Shown here one piece after another: positions 24,289-31,909 of a stretch of 64,000 nucleotides of DNA; positions within the stretch are counted from its first letter, which is position 1; each line of letters starts with the position of its first letter. The DNA comes from Oceanobacillus timonensis (lineage in GTDB: Bacteria; Bacillota; Bacilli; Bacillales; Amphibacillaceae). A program made the translations under genes and the position numbers. Location: assembly GCF_900166635.1 (NCBI RefSeq), contig NZ_LT800497.1, positions 3,706,344 to 3,770,343 on the forward strand, read 5' to 3'. The notes under the pieces are model-generated. The model ran no database searches and was not told where the DNA came from. It worked only from the letters and a program-made list of their open reading frames with translations.

Positions 24289-24604
24289 CGAGTAGCTCCC
24301 CATTTAATGCATCATCAATATCTTGCAGGATGCCTTTTGTGTGTTCATCCGGAAACGGAATCTTATTTATATATCCACGCGCAATGATAAGTCCGTGTTT
24401 ATATTGCCTGCTTTGTGCGTATAATTTTCTGTTTTTATCTGTTCTCAGCTGAAAAGCGAACTGCCATGCATCAGCCTGTTTAGCTTTATCAATCAAATAC
24501 TTCAAATCATCTGGATCAATATTAAAGCTGACCAGTTTTCCTTGATGGGCACGCTCATATATAGATTTTCTCCATTCGATGATGGATTTTAATTGGTCAT
24601 CCAT
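24281..24604 (-). CDS. Unknown phage protein (107 aa)
   Basis: A helical, charged protein (SIIEWRKSIYERAHQGKL, FNIDPDDLKYLIDKAKQADAW). The segment DPDDLKYLIDKAKQ resembles one in the next gene upstream (TQENLKWLIQQAEKAQ), so the two may be distant relatives. No known function. Early accessory operon. Confidence 0.6.
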   Translation of the reverse strand: MDDQLKSIIEWRKSIYERAHQGKLVSFNIDPDDLKYLIDKAKQADAWQFAFQLRTDKNRKLYAQSRQYKHGLIIARGYINKIPFPDEHTKGILQDIDDALNGELLDD

Positions 24605-24606
24605 TG

Positions 24607-24864
24607 TTATTCTCCACCTTCCATCATTTTATTGGTTAAATGTCTGCCTTCATGAGCTATCACGTAGCATCTGCTTGTTAAATAAAATAACTGTGATGAA
24701 TAACCCCGAATTTCTTGTTTTAAGCGTTCGTTATCTTCTTTCAGAGCTTGTGCCTTTTCAGCTTGTTGGATAAGCCACTTTAAATTTTCTTGAGTAATTC
24801 TGTGGCGCGGAATACCATTACCACTATTGATATAATCTGAAAATTCTTCCAGTCTTTCATCCAT
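24607..24864 (-). CDS. Coiled-coil phage protein (85 aa)
   Basis: Start ATG 24,864 behind AAGGAGTG. A predicted coiled coil covers about residues 25-60 (LIQQAEKAQALKEDNERLKQEI). The C-terminus contains CYVIAHEGRHLTNKM. It shares a QENLKWLI-type segment with the following gene. Unknown function. Confidence 0.6.
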   Translation of the reverse strand: MDERLEEFSDYINSGNGIPRHRITQENLKWLIQQAEKAQALKEDNERLKQEIRGYSSQLFYLTSRCYVIAHEGRHLTNKMMEGGE

Positions 24865-24910
24865 CACAATTCACTCCTTAGTTAGCTTAATTCCTCGAAC
24901 ATTTATGAGG

Positions 24911-25897
24911 TTAGATCATTTCCTCGTGTATCATTTTTATTGCTTTAAATATCGGATATATTTGCTGTGGTACTACTGCATTTCCTAATCCTCTAATTCT
25001 GTCCACCCGATCGGAAACCCCATTAGCCACTCGACCCACATCGGGTTCAATTGCCCAGTAGTCTCCGCCCGGATAGCGTCTGGCAGACTGTTGTTCAGGC
25101 TGCGTCCCTTTTCTTTTAGTTTTTCCGGTGTCCTTGCTCCCCGATAATCCCTTGCAACTGGAGTCGGCCATAATTTCGTTACAGCTGTATATAAATTGTT
25201 GCAGGAAGGATTTTTCGCCTTCTTCTCGTTGTAATTCTTGGTTCCCTCCTTGTTGAATCTCTTCCTGCTGTCTCTCGTATTCCATGCATCGCTCGCAGTT
25301 GGTGTCGGCCACATTTGCGCAGATTGTGATAGGTTCACACTGTGCATGCTCCCCTCTTTCTGCTGACTGCTTTTCAGCTTGTCGGTGTACACATCTGCTG
25401 TCGTTGGAGTAAGCCACGATGAAGGTTCGTTCCCTTTTGTGTTTGGCACCGACACCTGCAGCCGGTATAACAAACGCCCCCCCGGTGTAACCGATGCTTT
25501 CCAAGTCAGAAAGCGTTCTGTCGAGCTCCATGTTGACGAAGTTAGCAACATTTTCTCCAACAACCCAAATGGGTCTAATTTCTTCGATGATCCTAAACAT
25601 TTCTGGCCAGAGGTCGCGGTCATCTTCCGTGCCTCTTCGCTTCCCGGCAATACTGTAAGGCTGGCAAGGGAACCCCCCGGAAATAATGTCAATTGTTCCA
25701 ACGTCTACACCTCCATCAATTAATGCTTGTTTATTAAATGTTTTCACATCATCAAATATCGGTACATCAGGCCAATGTTTCTGTAACACTTTCTGGCAGA
25801 ATGGCTCTCTTTCACAAAATGCAACTGTCTCAATACCTGCCCATTCAGCAGCAAGACTAACTCCTCCAATACCTGCAAACAATTCAATGGATTTCAT
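24911..25897 (-). CDS. DNA (cytosine-5) methyltransferase
   Basis: 328 residues with the C5 methyltransferase motifs in order: motif I ELFAGIGG (5-12), motif IV GGFPCQPYS with catalytic Cys78, motif VI ENV (115-117), motif VIII AKHKRER and motif X GLGNAVVPQQ near the C-terminus. Residues 165-280 form the target-recognition region, with repeated ADT/ADS segments. No restriction enzyme gene is adjacent, so it is an orphan enzyme, most likely protecting phage DNA. Over 700 nt of it a second frame is open (see the separate entry). Confidence 0.93.
   Translation of the reverse strand: MKSIELFAGIGGVSLAAEWAGIETVAFCEREPFCQKVLQKHWPDVPIFDDVKTFNKQALIDGGVDVGTIDIISGGFPCQPYSIAGKRRGTEDDRDLWPEMFRIIEEIRPIWVVGENVANFVNMELDRTLSDLESIGYTGGAFVIPAAGVGAKHKRERTFIVAYSNDSRCVHRQAEKQSAERGEHAQCEPITICANVADTNCERCMEYERQQEEIQQGGNQELQREEGEKSFLQQFIYSCNEIMADSSCKGLSGSKDTGKTKRKGTQPEQQSARRYPGGDYWAIEPDVGRVANGVSDRVDRIRGLGNAVVPQQIYPIFKAIKMIHEEMI
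24985..25701 (-). CDS. Candidate overlapping gene inside the methyltransferase (238 aa, TTG start)
   Basis: A second frame, open for 717 nt on the same strand. A TTG start lies 6 nt after a GGAGGTG ribosome site. The product starts (M)EQLTLFPGGSLASLTV and has three related W-x-TPT-x-x-D segments (WLTPTTADVY, WPTPTASDAW, WPTPVARDYRG). It ends LNPMWVEWLMGFPIGWTELE, a segment that looks like the C-terminal region of other phage C5 methyltransferases. It may be a genuine overprinted gene or a relic frame. Expression is unproven. Confidence 0.35.
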   Translation of the reverse strand: MEQLTLFPGGSLASLTVLPGSEEARKMTATSGQKCLGSSKKLDPFGLLEKMLLTSSTWSSTERFLTWKASVTPGGRLLYRLQVSVPNTKGNEPSSWLTPTTADVYTDKLKSSQQKEGSMHSVNLSQSAQMWPTPTASDAWNTRDSRKRFNKEGTKNYNEKKAKNPSCNNLYTAVTKLWPTPVARDYRGARTPEKLKEKGRSLNNSLPDAIRAETTGQLNPMWVEWLMGFPIGWTELED

Positions 25898-26124
25898 TCT
25901 GTTTGATTCCTCTCCAACCGATTACTCAACTGCCAATAAGCATCAGTAATGTTATCTAAATCAATTTCCAAATTGATGTTATCCAATAGCAAATCAGCAT
26001 TTTCCTGCTTTAACTGCTCATTCTCCGCATGCACTTCCTTCACCGCATTAGCCATGTAAACCATTGCAATAACAGCCCCAACCAACAAAACAGCCAATCC
26101 AGCATCTAATATCTTTTGTTTCAC
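25894..26124 (-). CDS. Membrane-anchored coiled-coil phage protein
   Basis: 76 residues. One membrane helix at about residues 8-26 (AGLAVLLVGAVIAMVYMAN) is followed by a long coiled coil (VHAENEQLKQENADLLLDN). Overlaps the methyltransferase start by 4 nt. It might be a lysis-accessory (spanin-like) or exclusion protein, but the Gram-positive setting and early position give no firm clue. Confidence 0.65.
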   Translation of the reverse strand: MKQKILDAGLAVLLVGAVIAMVYMANAVKEVHAENEQLKQENADLLLDNINLEIDLDNITDAYWQLSNRLERNQTE

Positions 26125-26234
26125 CTAATCCCTCCAATCAAAATAAGCCATTTCTGAGACGTTTTAACACTTATGAGTATATCTAGTCTCGAATCTGTTA
26201 ATCTCTTTAAATAAGGTATCTCTCGTTACTAATT

Positions 26235-26495
26235 TCAATAGATATAAGCAAGTGGTCGAGTGATTTGTTCTTTATAAGCCAGATCAATTAATGCAAGCAA
26301 TATTTCCTTAATCGTCCTATCCTCCGCATCAGCTATTTCCGGTACATCCATTCCGCCGTTATATAAATCCGCAATACGTGATAGTTGCCCAGGAAAGAAA
26401 GCAAGTTCATCATCTTCAAAGATAAAGTCATTTTGTCCATTTAACGGGATCAAAGGTATTTGCTTGCCATTAGTCTTAAATTTAACTGCTCCCAT
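26235..26495 (-). CDS. Unknown phage protein (86 aa)
   Basis: Start chosen at ATG 26,495, which has GGAAGGTG upstream inside the end of the yopX-like gene. A longer frame begins at 26,630 but would overlap that gene by 149 nt. The second half (QLSRIADLYNGGMDVPEIADAEDRTIKEILLALIDLAYKEQ) looks like a helix-turn-helix or small helical fold. No family recognised. Positions 26,125-26,234 downstream hold nothing I can identify. Confidence 0.6.
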   Translation of the reverse strand: MGAVKFKTNGKQIPLIPLNGQNDFIFEDDELAFFPGQLSRIADLYNGGMDVPEIADAEDRTIKEILLALIDLAYKEQITRPLAYIY

Positions 26496-26868
26496 TGGTT
26501 GCACCTTCCAGCAAGTGACTGTCTTCGTAAATGTTTCCGATGACTTCAAATTGCTCATAACTAATTTGGATTGTTGTATAAGTTGATATTCCGAAAGGGT
26601 CAAATTTATCAACGAATACAAATGAGGCATGATCGTTTAAATATTCGACATATAACGGACCTTCTTCTCCATGGTCAGTTAATATATCCCCTTCACAAAT
26701 TTCCTTACCGTTCTTGTCCTTCAATCCGGTGTATTGCATGAATATAAAATCTTCAATTCCTTGATAGTTGGTTGCTACTAGTAGACTGCCAAGAGCACCA
26801 CCAATATTTTCACTGTCAGCCATTGTGTTTAATGCTTTGTTCCAAGCACGAAACTTAATCTCCCGCAT
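26482..26868 (-). CDS. YopX family protein
   Basis: 128 residues from ATG 26,868 (AGGAGG 8 nt upstream; stop-start overlap TGATG with the preceding gene). The YopX pattern is clear: MREIKFRAWNKALNTM at the N-terminus, FIFMQYTGLKDKNGKEICEGDILTDHG in the middle, and YEQFEVIGNIYEDSHLL at the end. These proteins are common in Gram-positive phages; function unknown. Confidence 0.9.
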   Translation of the reverse strand: MREIKFRAWNKALNTMADSENIGGALGSLLVATNYQGIEDFIFMQYTGLKDKNGKEICEGDILTDHGEEGPLYVEYLNDHASFVFVDKFDPFGISTYTTIQISYEQFEVIGNIYEDSHLLEGATNGSS

Positions 26869-27026
26869 CACGCATACCTCCTAAGATATTCTTGCGTCTC
26901 CTTAACTCCTGGCACTGCCTTATCCCCAACAGCACTATGATTATCACGCATCCAGTCCATGAATTTGGTTACTGTCTGCTCGTCCGTATCGTTTGAGTCA
27001 AATGTCATTACTGATTTCATGTTCAT
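26868..27026 (-). CDS. Small unknown phage protein (52 aa)
   Basis: ATG 27,026 with GAGAGGG upstream in the end of the previous gene. Acidic and helical: MTFDSNDTDEQTVTKFMDWM, then ETQEYLRRYA. Overlaps genes on both sides, as expected for this compact operon. Unknown function. Confidence 0.6.
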   Translation of the reverse strand: MNMKSVMTFDSNDTDEQTVTKFMDWMRDNHSAVGDKAVPGVKETQEYLRRYA

Positions 27027-27211
27027 ACCAGCACGCCCTCTCTCGATAGAATGTTTTTGATTTCATCGTAGGAATCTTCGATATAAATAAAGTTGTTTTC
27101 TGCAAATGTAATAACCACTCTTCCGTTTTTATCCGAGTCTATATCAGTTATTAGATTCAAATTAATCAATGTTTTTAATCCTGTGTGCCAGGAATTCAAT
27201 TCAATAAACAT
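27023..27211 (-). CDS. Small beta-rich phage protein (62 aa)
   Basis: Start ATG 27,211 (GGAGGAATGAGC upstream; ATG 27,217 is too close to the site). MFIELNSWHTGLKTLINLNL then ITDIDSD, RVVITFAENNFIYIEDSYDEI. The alternation resembles FlbD-like or other small beta-barrel proteins, but this is weak. Early accessory operon. Confidence 0.55.
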   Translation of the reverse strand: MFIELNSWHTGLKTLINLNLITDIDSDKNGRVVITFAENNFIYIEDSYDEIKNILSREGVLV

Positions 27212-27226
27212 GCTCATTCCTCCAAT

Positions 27227-27439
27227 TCAAAATATGTCTTCTGGCCAACCTCGTTTTTTTAATTCTTCAAGCAAATATTCTTCATGCTGTATTTGACGAT
27301 CTAATTGTTCTTGCGTCTTTTTTAGTTCTTTTATCAGCCAATTGATTTCTTTTTCCGAGAAGTAGCCTTTTGCTAGATTTCTTTCTATAACCGCAAGAAC
27401 TAAATTTTGTCCTGTTCTTATTGGTTTTATCTGACTCAT
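27227..27439 (-). CDS. Small helical phage protein (70 aa)
   Basis: Amphipathic helices (FSEKEINWLIKELKKTQEQLDRQIQHEEYLLEELKKRG) follow a short N-terminal segment (MSQIKPIRTGQNLVLAVIERN). It sits 4 nt behind the DnaC-like gene. Small helical proteins in this place can be helicase-loader partners, but there is no direct evidence. Confidence 0.55.
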   Translation of the reverse strand: MSQIKPIRTGQNLVLAVIERNLAKGYFSEKEINWLIKELKKTQEQLDRQIQHEEYLLEELKKRGWPEDIF

Positions 27440-27442
27440 TAT

Positions 27443-28423
27443 TCAAGCACCTCTTCGCAATCTATAATCTTCGCCCTCAACGGCATATAATCTATCTCCG
27501 CACATCCCTAGTAACCTACTAGATGCTGCATAGCCTATCTTTTCGCTCAAAGTACCCTTATCCTCGTTTGAACTAAAAATAATCGGACGCTTATGCAAGT
27601 ACCGCTCATTGATAATTTGGTAGTAAAGCCCTTCTTTTGATTCGGAATACTTTGCTTTCCCTAGGTCATCCCAGATAAGCACGTCCACATTAATGGCGTT
27701 ATGCAGCAAATTTTTGAATGTCTCGCCACCATCACCAGCCATTTTAGCGCTGGTTAGATCATCCATGAATGTGATGTCTGATACACAAAGCACCTGGCAA
27801 CCTCTATCGAATTTTGATTTTGTATTTAAATCCAAATTAAATCTTTTATTGGTCTCTGCATTCATTTCAATGTCATCACGGACCCGAATACGGTTAAGAA
27901 TCCATTTCGCAGCCGCCATTTGAAGATGCGTCTTCCCTAAACCAAAATTGTTATGGTCCTCTTTCGCTTGGTATTTCGCTTCACCTTGTAATGATCTGAT
28001 TCGAGTTTCCCCAAATGCAGCAATAAAGCCTAAGCTATTTCGCTCTGATTCATCTTCGATAATGTTCGGGAAGTCTTTTAAATACTCTTTAATTGCGTCA
28101 AATAACGTCTGCTGTGCATCTGTATTTATTTCGTAGTTATCAAACCGGGCGTTTTTAAATTCATCTGGAATCAGCGCATTTTTGAAAGCATTCTTTAAAG
28201 CTTTTTTTCGTACGCAATGGCATTGTCTTCCCAAGTCTTTTAGAACAACCTCGCCATTAGGTTGTGTCTGTTCTTTTTTCTCAATGATGAATCCAGTGTC
28301 GTTGCAGTCCGGGCAATTAATGTCTGCCGAATGCTCTGTTTGCGAGTTCGAGTTCTCGCTTTGCTTGCTCATAGCTTCCGCCCGAGCCATTACTTCCTGT
28401 ATTGCCGTTCCCAGATGTTGCAT
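27443..28423 (-). CDS. DnaC/DnaI-like helicase loader ATPase
   Basis: About 326 residues from ATG 28,423, which has AAGGGGAGC 8 nt upstream. The ATG at 28,447 has no such site. The N-terminal zinc segment reads CPDCNDTG ... CHC. The ATPase core has Walker A NNFGLGKTH, Walker B VDVLIWDDLGKA, sensor IIFSSNED and an arginine finger region SSRLLGM. It loads the host replicative helicase together with the DnaD-like initiator, whose gene overlaps by about 107 nt. Confidence 0.88.
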   Translation of the reverse strand: MQHLGTAIQEVMARAEAMSKQSENSNSQTEHSADINCPDCNDTGFIIEKKEQTQPNGEVVLKDLGRQCHCVRKKALKNAFKNALIPDEFKNARFDNYEINTDAQQTLFDAIKEYLKDFPNIIEDESERNSLGFIAAFGETRIRSLQGEAKYQAKEDHNNFGLGKTHLQMAAAKWILNRIRVRDDIEMNAETNKRFNLDLNTKSKFDRGCQVLCVSDITFMDDLTSAKMAGDGGETFKNLLHNAINVDVLIWDDLGKAKYSESKEGLYYQIINERYLHKRPIIFSSNEDKGTLSEKIGYAASSRLLGMCGDRLYAVEGEDYRLRRGA

Positions 28424-29201
28424 TATAATTCGCTCCCCTTTTAGCAAAGTTGTTCAATGGTTCTGCCTCATCAATAAACTTGCGAACATCTTTGTCTCTC
28501 ATAAGATCTGCAAAGGCATATTTTTGCGTAAACCAATGGACATCGCTTTTATAAACTGTTGCATAATTATCGATTACTTGAATAAGCTGTTCATAAGAGT
28601 AATCTTTTAATCTAGCGTTTACTGCTGATTTCATTGCGCTTGTAATATTTTTATGTTGAATGATATTTTTTGAAAGATAGTGCTCGAAAAGAGCACGGAC
28701 ATGGTTATATTCTTTTTCTTTTTCTTCTTCTTCTTCTTTTTCTTCTTCTTGTCCCCTTATCGTGGACGTATCGTTATACGACTCGTCGTGCGTATCGTAT
28801 AAAGCCTTGATTTCACTGCGTTCTATACGCTCAGACACAAAAGGAATAAGTGATTGATCTTTGACTAATTTCAATTCAGAAGAAACACAATCGAGTACAG
28901 GTTTTCCTCCGCGGTTGAAGTTGTATCGTCCCCAATTTTTAATCGCTAATTCTCTTGTATCTGAGTTATAAACAACCAATCTATGATGATTAACGAATCG
29001 TTCCATGAGGGAATTGACACTTTCCATGGAATACCCCAAATCAAAAGCCATCTGTTTTTTTGTAATCTGATAAATTCCTATCTGCGTTGTATTTGAATTG
29101 GTCAAGAGATACAAGAAGAAATATTTATCTTCTGGCGTCATTTCTTCAACTACCTTCGGGTCATCCCAAAACTCCGTATGAACCATTCTGAATTTAGCCA
29201 T
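28317..29201 (-). CDS. DnaD-like phage replication initiator
   Basis: About 294 residues. The first 110 residues form a winged-helix type domain (MAKFRMVHTEFWDDPKVVEEMTPEDKYFFLYLLTN, QIGIYQITKKQMAFDLGYS) of phage replisome organiser proteins. A run of Glu/Lys separates this from a DnaD-type C-terminal domain (LKDYSYEQLIQVIDNYATVYKS). The Gly/Asn/Ser-rich tail overlaps the helicase loader gene. The origin often lies inside such a gene; the region around 28,690-28,760 is AT- and TTC-rich. Confidence 0.85.
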   Translation of the reverse strand: MAKFRMVHTEFWDDPKVVEEMTPEDKYFFLYLLTNSNTTQIGIYQITKKQMAFDLGYSMESVNSLMERFVNHHRLVVYNSDTRELAIKNWGRYNFNRGGKPVLDCVSSELKLVKDQSLIPFVSERIERSEIKALYDTHDESYNDTSTIRGQEEEKEEEEEKEKEYNHVRALFEHYLSKNIIQHKNITSAMKSAVNARLKDYSYEQLIQVIDNYATVYKSDVHWFTQKYAFADLMRDKDVRKFIDEAEPLNNFAKRGANYNATSGNGNTGSNGSGGSYEQAKRELELANRAFGRH

Positions 29202-29226
29202 TCTCAATCACTTCTCCTTGTTAAAA

Positions 29227-29859
29227 TTACTTATCTAATCTCTCATCTGCTTTGGTCACCAGACGCATTTCTTCAAAATGAGTTACTACAGATTGATTGG
29301 ATCGAATCATTCTCACCCTATAAATATCAGTAGTTTTCTTTGACTCGATAAATCCGTAATCTCCATGTTCGTCAACGATAAAATCATCTTCCTTGTATTC
29401 ATCTTCTTTTCTTCCGATTCTGTCCCAAAACCGACGTTTCTTTTCTTGTTGGATTTCTTCTGGTGTGGCGTGTCTGAAAAAGCGTTCCGGATCGCAAATA
29501 TATTTTTCTTCCCAAAAGTACATTCGCTTAATATCTTCAATATCAATAAAAATCAGAGTTTGACCCGATGATTCTTCTATTTTTGTGATTTTTCCTACTT
29601 CACCATCATCATGACGAACCCATTCTCCAACCTTGAATTGAGGTATAACCTCGTAGCTACCTGGAACGAATAAAATCTTTGCCATATCTTCTACGGATAT
29701 TTTGTTTAAGCATTTGTAGTCGTTAATCCATGTGTCATTATCATCTACAACCACACATTTGGTGTGCCTAGCTAATAATTTAACTTCACTCCTTGCTGTT
29801 CCGTCTAATTCACTTTCGATTTTTTCCAATTGTTCTTGCGTCAAACTAACCTTCTCCAT
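29227..29859 (-). CDS. Unknown phage protein with SH3-like segment
   Basis: About 210 residues from ATG 29,859 (GGAGTGATTGG upstream). The N-terminal part has helices (SLTQEQLEKIESELDG). Near residues 85-130 is a KOW/SH3-like strand pattern (FKVGEWVRHDDGEVGKITKIE), and a similar strand pattern recurs around residues 150-205 (YKEDDFIVDEHGDYGFIES). HATPEEI motifs are common in phage proteins of unknown function. Between recT and the DnaD-like gene. Confidence 0.6.
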   Translation of the reverse strand: MEKVSLTQEQLEKIESELDGTARSEVKLLARHTKCVVVDDNDTWINDYKCLNKISVEDMAKILFVPGSYEVIPQFKVGEWVRHDDGEVGKITKIEESSGQTLIFIDIEDIKRMYFWEEKYICDPERFFRHATPEEIQQEKKRRFWDRIGRKEDEYKEDDFIVDEHGDYGFIESKKTTDIYRVRMIRSNQSVVTHFEEMRLVTKADERLDK

Positions 29860-29869
29860 CCAATCACTC

Positions 29870-30031
29870 CTATCTTGGTATCTGGCATATAGCAAATCTG
29901 CCTTTTACTTCTAAAACGGTATATCCGGGATAACGCTGCATATACTGTAGGATGCGCTGTTTTAGCTCCTGTTCGTTTTTTGATTGCTCCCAGAGTGATT
30001 CCGGGAGCAATACGTTGCTTTTGTTATGCAT
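29870..30031 (-). CDS. Small phage protein (53 aa)
   Basis: ATG 30,031 overlaps the recT stop as ATGCATAA. The product is MHNKSNVLLPESLWEQSKNE, then KQRILQYMQRYPGYTVLEVKGRFAICQIPR. Basic, with a helix and a C-terminal hairpin. No separate ribosome site is visible, so coupling to recT is likely. Function unknown. Confidence 0.55.
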   Translation of the reverse strand: MHNKSNVLLPESLWEQSKNEQELKQRILQYMQRYPGYTVLEVKGRFAICQIPR

Positions 30032-30902
30032 TTACATCAAAATTTGCTTCAGTTTGTCCGTTATCTTCTGTACTTTCATCTGCTCCCATTTCTTCTGTAG
30101 CTTCTGCATTGATATAATCTGGAGCATCAATGAAAATATCATCTTCTGGAGTGATGTCTTTAGCACTCTTTGCCGTTCCTTCATCATGAGCCACTTGTTG
30201 TTGCAACTCTACGCTAATAGGAAGATACTTCCACATGTGACGAATAACTGTTTTATTAGCCATTTCCTCATAAAAATTGTTCCAAGGACTATATTTTGAA
30301 CGCCCTCCAGGACTAGACGTGCGACGTTTTTCAATCTCCGCTTTTGGCATGAATTCCATTTGATAACCGCCATCTTTGAAATGAGCTACTGCATAAGAAC
30401 CAATGAAATCTCCTTTATCCCCATCCATTGTTGGAGTGTGTTTCAAAGTTGGATTAAGACCTAACTCATATTCAAAGGAATCATTTTCATATACTGCGTG
30501 TGCATAAATAGACTGAATATGACCGGACCTTCTCGCTAGATCAATCATCCCTTTATAACCAATAATAAATTGCACCTCTGTGATGCCTTTTTTATTGTTT
30601 TTGAAAGGCAACAGATAACACTGGCCCAAGAGACCTGGTTCTAGCCCTAATTGCGCCGCTTGCATCACTCCGCCTAACAAACTGCCTGGATCTGCTTGTT
30701 TTAATTCTGGTGTCGTTCTGATAGTTGTCATTGTCAGTCGTAATAATCTATCTACATCCATGTGTTTAGGTAGAGCCTGTGACATCGCTGGAGCCATTTG
30801 TTTTAGATAATCCTCGATAGTTTTGGGCTTGTCTTTTGCGACAGCACCACCATTATTTTTCTTTGTTGCCATTTGATTTTTCATTTCTTCTGCTGTAGCC
30901 AT
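30024..30902 (-). CDS. recT: RecT-type single-strand annealing recombinase
   Basis: 292 residues. The family core is plain: DPGSLLGGVMQAAQLGLEPGLLGQCYLLPF, then VQFIIGYKGMIDLARRSGHI and KTVIRHMWKYLPIS. It pairs complementary strands during phage recombination. It directly follows the YqaJ exonuclease gene, the usual partner. The C-terminus is acidic (EATEEMGADESTEDNG). Confidence 0.95.
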   Translation of the reverse strand: MATAEEMKNQMATKKNNGGAVAKDKPKTIEDYLKQMAPAMSQALPKHMDVDRLLRLTMTTIRTTPELKQADPGSLLGGVMQAAQLGLEPGLLGQCYLLPFKNNKKGITEVQFIIGYKGMIDLARRSGHIQSIYAHAVYENDSFEYELGLNPTLKHTPTMDGDKGDFIGSYAVAHFKDGGYQMEFMPKAEIEKRRTSSPGGRSKYSPWNNFYEEMANKTVIRHMWKYLPISVELQQQVAHDEGTAKSAKDITPEDDIFIDAPDYINAEATEEMGADESTEDNGQTEANFDVNA

Positions 30903-31844
30903 TTAAATAGCCTCCTGTTCAATTTGTTTTATAGTTAATCTTCTTCCTGTTGTTTGATTGGTGTACTTTTCAGCAATCTTTGGCAAGTCCTTCTTTAATG
31001 TTTTGCTGTCCAATCGATTTTGAGAGAAAGATTTCAATTTTATTTCGTATCTTGGAGTTACCCCTAATTGAGCATCCCCCATCATGAGTTTTAATTTATT
31101 TTCATACTCTTTCTGCAGCTGTTGTTTATCCTTTACCTCTGCTTTGATACTCTCAATTGCTTCGATAAGCATTTCGGCATTATCAGATTTCAACATGATT
31201 GTTTCTCCGTTATCTTCCGGGTACATCTTATTAAGCAATTCACTAGCAGACTCACTACCATCAATCTCTGGCGGAATTTCCTTTAGCACATGTTCCTCCC
31301 AGAACTGTTTTTCTTGTTCAATCATCATTTCAATGAAGTCATCATCCCTGTCCACCTCTTTCCAAACGAACTTCTGGCCGCCAATCAAAACAGCTATATA
31401 TGCTTTCTCATAATCCAGAACAGCCATATAATGTTGCAATTGACAGATATAAGCTGGGGGAATTTGTTCACCCTCCCAAGCCTCTGCGTTGAATGCGTTA
31501 GTTGTTTTACACTCAAGCAATGCTTTTTCTCCAATTACGTCACGATCAATGTTTGCCATCATAAAATCATATTCAGGATGTTTGAACATCTGATTGCGCC
31601 GCCGTACTTTCTTACCCGTCAATTCCATAAATCGTTGAGCTACTTTATCCTCCAAAGCATTGCCCCAATAGATAGCTTCATTGTCAATTTCTTCAACTCT
31701 GCCACCTGTTTTATCCATATATAGTTCAAACGGTGATTTCCAAGGATTAAAACCTAATATGACAGAGGAATCACTTCCGCCAATCCCCTTTGTTCGTTCC
31801 TGGAGCCATTCTTGATGGCTCATTTCGATTGTGTTTTTAGCCAT
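30903..31844 (-). CDS. yqaJ: YqaJ-type exonuclease (lambda Exo-like)
   Basis: 313 residues of the YqaJ viral recombinase family. Visible motifs: WLQERTKGIGGSDSSVILGFNPWKSPFELY near the N-terminus, then EAIYWGNALEDKVAQRF, NIDRDVIGEKALLECKTTN (the D...E-x-K catalytic centre) and ICQLQHYMAVLDY. It degrades one strand of double-stranded DNA and hands the single strand to RecT. It is the most upstream gene of the recombination operon; the minus-strand promoter is not obvious. Confidence 0.93.
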   Translation of the reverse strand: MAKNTIEMSHQEWLQERTKGIGGSDSSVILGFNPWKSPFELYMDKTGGRVEEIDNEAIYWGNALEDKVAQRFMELTGKKVRRRNQMFKHPEYDFMMANIDRDVIGEKALLECKTTNAFNAEAWEGEQIPPAYICQLQHYMAVLDYEKAYIAVLIGGQKFVWKEVDRDDDFIEMMIEQEKQFWEEHVLKEIPPEIDGSESASELLNKMYPEDNGETIMLKSDNAEMLIEAIESIKAEVKDKQQLQKEYENKLKLMMGDAQLGVTPRYEIKLKSFSQNRLDSKTLKKDLPKIAEKYTNQTTGRRLTIKQIEQEAI

Positions 31845-31874
31845 TATTTAAGACCTCCGATTCTTCATTAGTTA

Positions 31875-31903
31875 TTCACTTATAGTGATAAAGTTGTTAT
31901 AAT
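31875..31903 (+). promoter_or_regulatory. Sigma-A-type promoter of the plus-strand RNA gene
   Basis: -35 TTCACT (31,875-31,880), a 17-nt spacer and a perfect -10 TATAAT (31,898-31,903). Transcription would start near 31,910. The -35 region overlaps a short dyad CACT-TAT-AGTG (31,877-31,887), a possible operator. Confidence 0.65.
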
Positions 31904-31909
31904 TTAGTT

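Noticed and set aside
26496..26630. Long N-terminal extension of the 26,235 gene
   Set aside because: It would overlap the YopX-family gene by 149 nt; ATG 26,495 has a good ribosome site.
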